A DNA stretch of 38,612 nucleotides from Stenotrophomonas geniculata ATCC 19374 = JCM 13324. GTDB lineage: Bacteria > Pseudomonadota > Gammaproteobacteria > Xanthomonadales > Xanthomonadaceae. Location of the stretch: contig NZ_LLXT01000148.1 of the NCBI RefSeq assembly GCF_001431625.1, positions 1 to 38,612 of the forward strand, written 5' to 3'. Both the position numbers and the translations under genes were made by a program. Under the pieces are notes generated by a model. The model saw nothing but the letters and a program-made list of their open reading frames with translations, was not told the origin of the DNA and made no database searches. Within the stretch, counting starts at the first letter, position 1, and every line of letters starts with the position of its first letter. Shown here piece after piece: positions 32,969-38,612 of the stretch.

Positions 32969-33028
32969 GTAGGTGCGGACCGCTGGTCCGCACACCTTGC
33001 CCCTCATCCACGCATGGCATGGATCTAC
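32969..33028. repeat. Two SMAG repeats between topA and tsaC
   Basis: GTAG-GTGCGGACC-GCT-GGTCCGCAC at 32969-32993 on the plus strand, and on the minus strand GTAG-ATCCATGC-CAT-GCGTGGAT at 33006-33028. The TAG of the second head is the stop codon of topA (33025-33027). Confidence 0.85.
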
Positions 33029-35433
33029 TTCTTTGCAGCGGCCTTCTTCGCCGGGGCCTTCTTGGCGGCGGCCTTCTTTACTGCTTTCTTGGCCGGGGCC
33101 TTCTTCGCGGCGGCCTTCTTGGCGCCAAAGCCCTTGCGCACCGGCTTGCCGGTTTCTTCCATCAGCTGCTGCACTTCGGCCAGGGTCAGCGATGCCGGCT
33201 CGCGATCCTTGGGGATCTTGCCGTTCATCTTGCCGTCGCTGATGTACGGGCCGAAACGGCCGTTCAGCACCTGGATGTCGCTGCCCTCGAATTCCTTGAT
33301 GATCCGGTTGCGCGCGATCTCTTCCTTCTCTTCGATCAGGAACACGGCGCGGGCCAGGTCGATGGTGTACGGGTCGTCTTCCTTCTTCAGCGAGGCATAG
33401 GTGCTGCCGCGCTTGGCAAACGGGCCGAAGCGGCCGATGCCGACGCTGACCGGCTCGCCCTTGTCCTCACCCAGCGCGCGCGGCATCAGGAACAGCTCCA
33501 GCGCGTCTTCCAGGGAGATGGTGTGCATCGACTGGCCGGGGCGCAGCGAGGCGAACTTGGGCTTTTCTTCGGCATCTTCGGCGGTGCTGCCGATGGCGGC
33601 GTACGGCCCGAAGCGGCCCAGGCGCACGCTGACCGGCTTGCCGGTCTTCGGGTCGGTGCCGAGCTCGCGCGCGCCACTGGCCTCGGCACGGTCGACCGAT
33701 TCCTTCTTGTCTTCCACCAGCTCCTTGAACGGCTCCCAGAAGCGGGCCATCAGCGGGATCCACTCTTCTTCGCCACGCGAGACGGCGTCGAGCTCGTCTT
33801 CGAGCTTGGCGGTGAAGTCGTAGTCCACGTACCGGGTGAAGTGGCTGGACAGGAACTTGGACACTGCGCGGCCGACGTCGGACGGGCGGAAGCTGCGGCC
33901 TTCCATTTCCACGTACTTGCGGAACAGCAGGGTCTGGATGATCGAAGCGTAGGTCGAGGGACGGCCGATGCCGTACTCTTCCAGCGCCTTCACCAGCGCC
34001 GCTTCGGTGTAGCGCGGCGGCGGCTGGGTGAAATGCTGTTCGGCCTGGATGCGTTCCAGCGGCACGCGGTCGCCGGGCTTCATCGCCGGCAGCTTGCGGC
34101 CTTCGTCCTCGTCCTCGGCGCTCTTGTTGTCCTTGCCTTCTTCGTACACGGCCAGGAAGCCGGGCACCACCACGGTGGTACCGCTGGCACGGAACACGTG
34201 CTCGCTGCCGGCCGACAGGTCGACGCTGACGGTATTGAGCGTGGCCGGGATCATCTGGCAGGCGACGGCGCGCTTCCAGATCAGTTCGTACAGGCGGCGC
34301 TCGTCGTCGGTGAGGAAGCGTGCGACCTGGGCCGGCGTGCGCAGCGCCGAGGTCGGGCGCACCGCTTCGTGCGCTTCCTGGGCGTTCTTGGACTTGGTCT
34401 GGTAGGTGTTCGGCTGGTCCGGCAGCGAGGCGATGCCGTAGTCGCGGGCGATCACATCGCGGATCTCGGCCAGCGCGTCCTGCGACAGGTTCACCGAGTC
34501 GGTACGCATGTACGAGATCAGGCCGACGGTGCCTTCGTCGCCGATGGCCACGCCTTCATACAGCTTCTGCGCCACCTGCATGGTCTTGCGGGTGGTGAAG
34601 CCGAGCTTGCGCGAGGCTTCCTGCTGCAGGGTGGAGGTGGTGAACGGCGGCGCCGGGCGGCGCTTGCGCTCCTTGCTGGCCACATCGGTGACATGCAGCG
34701 AGCCCTGCGCGGCCTGCTGGATGCGCATGCGCGCTGCTTCAGCGGTGTCGCCATCGGTGATGGTGAACTGCTCGAACTTCTGCCCGTCCAGCTTGATCAG
34801 CTTGGCGTTGAAGTGCTGCGACGGGTGTGCGCACTCGGCGGCGATCGACCAGTATTCGCGGGCGATGAAGGCTTCGATCTCTTCCTCGCGCTCGACGATC
34901 ATGCGCAGCGCCGGGCTCTGCACGCGGCCGGCGGACAGGCCACGCTGGACCTTGCGCCACAGCACCGGCGACAGGTTGAAGCCGACCAGGTAGTCCAGCG
35001 CGCGGCGCGCCTGCTGGGCATCGACCAGATCGCTGGCAATCGCGCGCGGCTGGCTGATGGCCTCCTTGATGGCGCGCGGCGTGATCTCGGTGAACACCAC
35101 GCGCTGCATCGGCTTGTCCTTGACCAGCCCGCGTTCCTTCAGGATTTCGGCGATGTGCCAGCTGATCGCCTCACCCTCGCGATCCGGGTCGGTGGCCAGC
35201 AGGATGTCGTCGGCGCCCTTGGCGGCCTTGGCGATCGCATCGACGTGCTTCTCGTTCTTGTCGATCACGTCGTAGTGCATGGCGAACCCGTTGTCCGGGT
35301 CGACCGCGCCTTCCTTCGGGATCAGGTCGCGCACGTGCCCATACGAGGCCAGGACCGTGTAGTCCTTGCCGAGGTATTTGTTGATCGTCTTGGCCTTGGC
35401 CGGCGATTCGACGATGAGCAGGTGCTTGGGCAT
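33025..35433 (-). CDS. topA: DNA topoisomerase I with Lys/Ala-rich tail
   Basis: Protein of 802 aa; relaxes negative supercoils. TOPRIM domain (1-120; LIVESPAKAKTI with Glu9, TDPDREGEAI with DxD at 82-84), type IA core with catalytic Tyr308 in GLISYMRTDS, then C-terminal repeats of GRFGPY type (three visible) without the Cys4 zinc fingers of E. coli TopA. It ends in a basic tail of KKAAAKKAPAKKA units, about 40 aa, like eukaryotic H1 tails, which should bind DNA nonspecifically. The start has no evident Shine-Dalgarno. The TAG stop lies within a GTAG repeat head. Confidence 0.96.
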   Translation of the reverse strand: MPKHLLIVESPAKAKTINKYLGKDYTVLASYGHVRDLIPKEGAVDPDNGFAMHYDVIDKNEKHVDAIAKAAKGADDILLATDPDREGEAISWHIAEILKERGLVKDKPMQRVVFTEITPRAIKEAISQPRAIASDLVDAQQARRALDYLVGFNLSPVLWRKVQRGLSAGRVQSPALRMIVEREEEIEAFIAREYWSIAAECAHPSQHFNAKLIKLDGQKFEQFTITDGDTAEAARMRIQQAAQGSLHVTDVASKERKRRPAPPFTTSTLQQEASRKLGFTTRKTMQVAQKLYEGVAIGDEGTVGLISYMRTDSVNLSQDALAEIRDVIARDYGIASLPDQPNTYQTKSKNAQEAHEAVRPTSALRTPAQVARFLTDDERRLYELIWKRAVACQMIPATLNTVSVDLSAGSEHVFRASGTTVVVPGFLAVYEEGKDNKSAEDEDEGRKLPAMKPGDRVPLERIQAEQHFTQPPPRYTEAALVKALEEYGIGRPSTYASIIQTLLFRKYVEMEGRSFRPSDVGRAVSKFLSSHFTRYVDYDFTAKLEDELDAVSRGEEEWIPLMARFWEPFKELVEDKKESVDRAEASGARELGTDPKTGKPVSVRLGRFGPYAAIGSTAEDAEEKPKFASLRPGQSMHTISLEDALELFLMPRALGEDKGEPVSVGIGRFGPFAKRGSTYASLKKEDDPYTIDLARAVFLIEEKEEIARNRIIKEFEGSDIQVLNGRFGPYISDGKMNGKIPKDREPASLTLAEVQQLMEETGKPVRKGFGAKKAAAKKAPAKKAVKKAAAKKAPAKKAAAKK

Positions 35434-35527
35434 GTCAGGAAAGGTCTGTGGGCGGACCGGGGGAGAGGGGCCGCTAGGGTGGAGCAAACGGCCGCATTAG
35501 TGAAGCGGCCACGGGCAAATCCATAAA

Positions 35528-35558
35528 CTGAACGCCCGGTAATGTGCCGGGCGTTCAG
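35528..35558 (-). terminator. Perfect 12-bp hairpin between GYF_2-RDD gene and topA
   Basis: CTGAACGCCCGG (35528-35539), TAATGTG, CCGGGCGTTCAG (35547-35558). It lies about 70 bp after the GYF_2-RDD stop and is followed on the minus strand by TTTATGG, a weak U-run, so it may end most transcription before topA. The remainder of 35434-35626 shows no gene. Confidence 0.65.
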
Positions 35559-35626
35559 GTTTCACCTTATTAGAGGAATCACGCCCGGCCAGCCCATGTC
35601 AAGCAGCCAGGCGTGAGGATGGCCGT

Positions 35627-36559
35627 TCATGAGGCCATCTTGGCGATGAAGCCGACCGCGAACACCAGCAGGACCACGCCCGCCAGCGACAGCAGGCCGG
35701 TCAGCACGAGCACCAGCACGGTCACCGTGCCCAGCTCGCGGCGCTGCAGCTGCGGCTGGTCGGTGTAGGCCCAGCGGTCGACCACCAGGGTGTCGCAGAT
35801 CATGTCGTGCAGGCCCTGCTTGCGCTCGGTGAAGGCCGCCATCAGGAAACCGATGCCGAGGGTGAAGCTGCTCAGCAGCATGGCCCAGTAGCGGCCAAAT
35901 GCGCGCGCCTTGGTCAGGCGCTCGCCGTTGCCACGCACGACCTTGATGCCGACCGCCATCTTGCCCAGCGTGGCGCCGCCCTGCGAGGCGTGGAACCAGG
36001 TGTAGTAGGCCATGCCGATGCAGAGGTTGATCAGGGCACTGGCCAGCTGCGCCACGATCTCGATGGCCGATTCGCCACTGCCCACCGCGCCCATGCTGGC
36101 GCCGAGGATCGCACCGAGGATGGCACCGATGATGCTGCCGGGGATGACCAGCACGAAGTAGTCGATCATGTAGGCCGCCACACGCTTCCAGAAGCCTGCG
36201 TAGACCACTTCACCGCCAACCACCGGCTGTGCGTGGCCACCGCCGCCGGCGGCGGCTGGAGCGCTGTATGGCGAGCTGCTGAGTGCGCCGGTGCCGGGCA
36301 GCGGGGCGCTGCCGTTGTCGATGGCGGCATAGTCGCCACGCAGGTCGAAACCGCCGCTGCTGGTGGCAGTGCTGGCATCGGCCAGCGTCTGCAGGCCGAG
36401 CTCGTCGACCACCTGGCGCAGTGCAGCCCATTGGGCCATGCCCTCGCGCCAGACCAGGGTGTCCAGGTTGAGCTGGCCACGCTGGAAGCGCTGGCGGATC
36501 TCCTGGACCGGCAGCGGGCCCTGGCGTTGCTGTCCTTCGGCGTAGTACCACTCAGTCAT
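35627..36559 (-). CDS. GYF_2-RDD membrane protein
   Basis: Protein of 310 aa. N-terminal GYF_2 (DUF4339) domain (about 1-55: WYYAEGQQRQGPLP, LDTLVWREGMAQW) is followed by a low-complexity linker and an RDD domain (about 120-270) with the hallmark Arg and Asp residues (FWKRVAAYMIDYFVLVIPG) and four hydrophobic segments. GYF_2 domains are thought to bind proline-rich peptides. It lies 49 bp downstream of the GYF_2-pilin gene, its paralogue in the first domain. The membrane function, possibly ion or small molecule transport, is not known. Confidence 0.85.
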   Translation of the reverse strand: MTEWYYAEGQQRQGPLPVQEIRQRFQRGQLNLDTLVWREGMAQWAALRQVVDELGLQTLADASTATSSGGFDLRGDYAAIDNGSAPLPGTGALSSSPYSAPAAAGGGGHAQPVVGGEVVYAGFWKRVAAYMIDYFVLVIPGSIIGAILGAILGASMGAVGSGESAIEIVAQLASALINLCIGMAYYTWFHASQGGATLGKMAVGIKVVRGNGERLTKARAFGRYWAMLLSSFTLGIGFLMAAFTERKQGLHDMICDTLVVDRWAYTDQPQLQRRELGTVTVLVLVLTGLLSLAGVVLLVFAVGFIAKMAS

Positions 36560-36608
36560 TGCATGTTCCCTGTTGAATCATCCTTGGAGGTGCTGGCGTG
36601 CGCGTGGC

Positions 36609-37367
36609 TCAGCCGCGGCACGACGGCGGCAGGTACTTGTCGTTGCTTTCGCCACTGCATTCCCAGCGGCCGCTGTCGCGATCGTATTCCAGCCACAGCA
36701 GGTCGCCATCGAGGCTCTTGCCGGGCAGCGCCAGGGTGGCTTCGATGCCACAGTGGCCATTGTTGAAGCGACCGATGTTCACCGCCGACAGCCCTGCATG
36801 GGCGAAGTCACCCGGGGCCGGGAAGCCGGCGTCGTTGGCACCGGGGCAACGGCCTTCGTCATCGGCGAAATGCTGCACCTGGTCCTTCAACGGCTGCAGT
36901 GCGGTCACTGCGCCGGCGACCTTGGCGCGCACGGTGTAGTCGTTGTAGGCAGGCAGCGCGATGGCGGCCAGGATGGCCACGATCGGTACCAGCACCAGCA
37001 GCAGGCCGCCGCCGATGATGGCGGTCAGTGCGCAACCGGACAGCTTCTTCTTCGGCGCCGGCAGGGCGGTGGCCGATGCACTGGTGGTGTAGGGGGTGGA
37101 CGGCGGCAGTACCGGCGGCTGCGGCGGAGGCGGTGCCACCGGTTCCGGTTCGGGCTCGGGTTCCACGGGTGGCGTGGCAGCGTCCAGCGCCGGCACGATC
37201 AGGCCGAGTTCGTCGACCACGGTGCGCAACGGCTGCCATTGCGGCAGGCCGTCGCGCCAGACCAGGGTGTCCAGGGAGATCTGGTTGTTGCGGAACAACT
37301 CGACCAACTGTTCCGCTGGCAGCGGACCCTGCTGCCGGTTGCCTTCTGCATGGAACCACTCGCTCAC
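36609..37367 (-). CDS. GYF_2 domain fused to a pilin-like membrane domain
   Basis: Protein of 252 aa. The GYF_2 domain (about 1-55: WFHAEGNRQQGPLPAEQL, LDTLVWRDGLPQW) is joined by a Pro/Glu-rich linker to a hydrophobic helix and segment IVAILAAIALPAYNDYTVRAKV (in pieces 129-150), which is a textbook type IV pilin N-terminus. A helical spine and a Cys-bearing C-terminus (Cys174, Cys206, Cys237, Cys250) follow, like minor pilins. There is no leader peptidase site (G-F-T-x-x-E) because the pilin part is internal, so it cannot be a normal pilin subunit. GTG start with AGGAG 8 nt before. Confidence 0.8.
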   Translation of the reverse strand: MSEWFHAEGNRQQGPLPAEQLVELFRNNQISLDTLVWRDGLPQWQPLRTVVDELGLIVPALDAATPPVEPEPEPEPVAPPPPQPPVLPPSTPYTTSASATALPAPKKKLSGCALTAIIGGGLLLVLVPIVAILAAIALPAYNDYTVRAKVAGAVTALQPLKDQVQHFADDEGRCPGANDAGFPAPGDFAHAGLSAVNIGRFNNGHCGIEATLALPGKSLDGDLLWLEYDRDSGRWECSGESNDKYLPPSCRG

Positions 37368-37406
37368 GGGGACGCTCCTGAATGCGCTATGCCCCCAAGT
37401 GTACGG

Positions 37407-37880
37407 TCAGTGCAGGGGTTCTGGCTCGTCCATGAACATCTGCGTCTCCATCCAGGCATACGCCGCCTCGGAGCCAGGCTGGTTGAACAGCACCATCAGT
37501 ACGACCCACTTCAGGTCGTCCAGGTCCAGTTCGTCCTGGTCCAGGGCCATCGCCCGGTCCAGCACCAGCTCGCGCTGGTCGGCGTCGAGGATGCCGTGCT
37601 GTTCCAGGTACAGCAGGAAGCCGCGGCATTCCACGTCCAGCTTGTCCAGCTCGGGACCGTGGTAGACGCGCACGGGGCCATCGACCCGTGCCTGGGCCAC
37701 GCTCGGCCGCTGCGCGGCCAGGGCATCGAGCCAGTCGAATGCCTTGTTGATCTCGGTTGGGCTGAAACCGGCCTGGATCAGGCCGTTCTGGAGCGAATCG
37801 CGGTCACGGATCAGGTCCGCATCTTCGCTGAAATAGTGTTCAAACAGGTACAGCAGTACGTCCAGGATGCTCTCTTTCAT
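37407..37880 (-). CDS. smg: Smg (DUF494) family protein
   Basis: Protein of 157 aa, normal for Smg. It starts [20 protein letters not shown] and contains [17 protein letters not shown] and the typical [23 protein letters not shown] with [19 protein letters not shown]. The function of Smg is not established; it is nearly always beside dprA and topA in gammaproteobacteria, as here. Only 43 bp separate it from dprA. GAGGGGCA precedes the ATG as a likely Shine-Dalgarno. Confidence 0.93.
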   Translation of the reverse strand: MKESILDVLLYLFEHYFSEDADLIRDRDSLQNGLIQAGFSPTEINKAFDWLDALAAQRPSVAQARVDGPVRVYHGPELDKLDVECRGFLLYLEQHGILDADQRELVLDRAMALDQDELDLDDLKWVVLMVLFNQPGSEAAYAWMETQMFMDEPEPLH

Positions 37881-37923
37881 TGCCCCTCGGCCTGCGTCGC
37901 GCGACGCTGTGGAGGTGAAGAAA

Positions 37924-38612
37924 CTAGGGAGTTCGACAGTAGCGGCCGTGTACGCACACCACGATTCCCGCCAGTTCCATGGCCAGCAGCATGGAGGACA
38001 CCTGGGGCGCCGTCAATCCACAGCGCGTGATCAGTGAATCCATACTGCTTGGGTTGTGGTCCAGGGCCCGCCACAAGCACTGGTAGTCAGGGTCGTCGGC
38101 CCAGCGCGCCGGCAGGAGTACCGGCGGTGCCTGTTCAGTGGGGGTGGCCAACCGTGATTGCAAGCCCGGCAGCTGCTGGCGGAGGGCGGGGGCCAGCAGT
38201 TCCAGGACCTCCTCCGGGCGCTCGACCAATGCAGCACCCTCACGGATCAGCCGATGGCAGCCCGCCGCGCGTGGATTGAGCACCGAGCCGGGCAGGGCGC
38301 AGACCTCGCGGCCGGCTTCGGCGGCCAGGCGTGCGGTGATCAGGGCGCCGGAGCGCTGGGCGGCCTCGACCACCACCGTCGCCAGTGCCAGCCCGGCCAC
38401 CAGCCGGTTGCGGGCGGGAAAGTGGCCGGGGCGTGCCGGCGTGCCTGGCAGGTACTCGCTGAGCACCGCGCCTTCGGTAGCGATCCGGGCCTGCAGGCGG
38501 GCGTGGCTGTCCGGGTAGGCCCGGTCCGGGCCGGTGCCGATGACCGCCACGGTGCAACCACCGGCGTCGAGTGTCGCCTGGTGGGCGGCGGCGTCGATGC
38601 CCGCCGCCCACC
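37924..38612 (-). CDS. dprA: DNA-processing protein DprA, 5' end cut by window
   Basis: Partial gene: the frame runs open through the right edge, where it reads [10 protein letters not shown]. The visible C-terminal 229 residues hold the Rossmann-like fold segments [39 protein letters not shown] and [17 protein letters not shown], and a C-terminal winged helix (about the last 60 aa). DprA loads RecA onto incoming single-stranded DNA in natural transformation. The TAG stop is at 37924-37926. Upstream part not seen. First gene of the dprA-smg block on the minus strand. Confidence 0.93.
   Translation of the reverse strand, partial: WAAGIDAAAHQATLDAGGCTVAVIGTGPDRAYPDSHARLQARIATEGAVLSEYLPGTPARPGHFPARNRLVAGLALATVVVEAAQRSGALITARLAAEAGREVCALPGSVLNPRAAGCHRLIREGAALVERPEEVLELLAPALRQQLPGLQSRLATPTEQAPPVLLPARWADDPDYQCLWRALDHNPSSMDSLITRCGLTAPQVSSMLLAMELAGIVVCVHGRYCRTP

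Noticed and set aside
32863..35526. Long open frame on the plus strand opposite topA
   Set aside because: High GC makes long open frames antisense to real genes; the product is Arg/Gly/Gln-rich with no domain. The same applies to frames opposite dsbD, groEL, priA and the MATE gene.

Overview
The window looks like chromosomal DNA of a high-GC gammaproteobacterium of the Xanthomonadaceae, most likely Stenotrophomonas (maltophilia complex). This rests on the protein types, the dprA-smg-topA-tsaC block, the tandem DUF4124 genes, and many short palindromic repeats with a GTAG head that match the SMAG/REP family described from S. maltophilia. No phage, transposase, integrase, tRNA, rRNA or CRISPR array was seen. 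The right edge cuts dprA. The left edge lies in a repeat-rich non-coding stretch.

Layout. 1-464: nested palindromes without a gene. 465-3741 (minus): cutA-dsbD-tlpA-like operon with 4-bp overlaps, for periplasmic thiol reduction. 3810-5600 (minus): secreted multidomain endonuclease I. 5809-8025 (plus): groES-groEL with a sigma32-type promoter, a leader hairpin, a CIRCE operator and a strong terminator. 8087-10588 (minus): secreted serine hydrolase with two small coupled ORFs, then a two-lobed retropepsin-like protein. 10694-12732 (plus): OmpR-type two-component pair. 12772-14437 (plus): MarR regulator with a 20-bp palindromic operator, an AlkC/AlkD-like HEAT protein and a small stress-type protein. 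14926-16176 (plus): DAHP synthase behind a leader peptide containing FYWYYF and a transcription attenuator. 16448-18642: DUF5076 protein, a TRIC-family channel gene under a tandem glycine riboswitch, a GIY-YIG protein and an NTF2-like secreted protein. 18725-23905: NADH dehydrogenase II, a NYN-LOTUS protein, a glutathione transferase and PriA. 23927-25899: an intergenic region with two perfect inverted DnaA boxes, then a degenerate sigma-like membrane protein and a DUF3106 protein. 26135-30712 (mostly plus): MATE exporter, SppA protease, small lipoprotein, SDR. 30828-38612 (minus): two DUF4124 proteins, tsaC, topA, GYF_2-RDD, GYF_2-pilin fusion, smg, dprA.

The most striking items are regulatory. 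(1) The aromatic leader upstream of DAHP synthase has all four classical attenuator segments, and its control codons read Phe-Tyr-Trp-Tyr-Tyr-Phe, so one leader could sense all three aromatic amino acids. (2) A tandem glycine riboswitch precedes a TRIC channel gene, with a candidate translational switch. (3) groESL carries stacked heat-shock controls plus a terminator-like hairpin in the leader. (4) GTAG-headed repeats supply the TAG stop codon of five genes. (5) Several starts have a -10-like hexamer 6-8 nt upstream of ATG and no Shine-Dalgarno, suggesting leaderless messages. (6) Unusual architectures include a GYF_2-pilin fusion and a sigma-like domain fused to a membrane segment. All calls are from reading the sequence; no database search was made.
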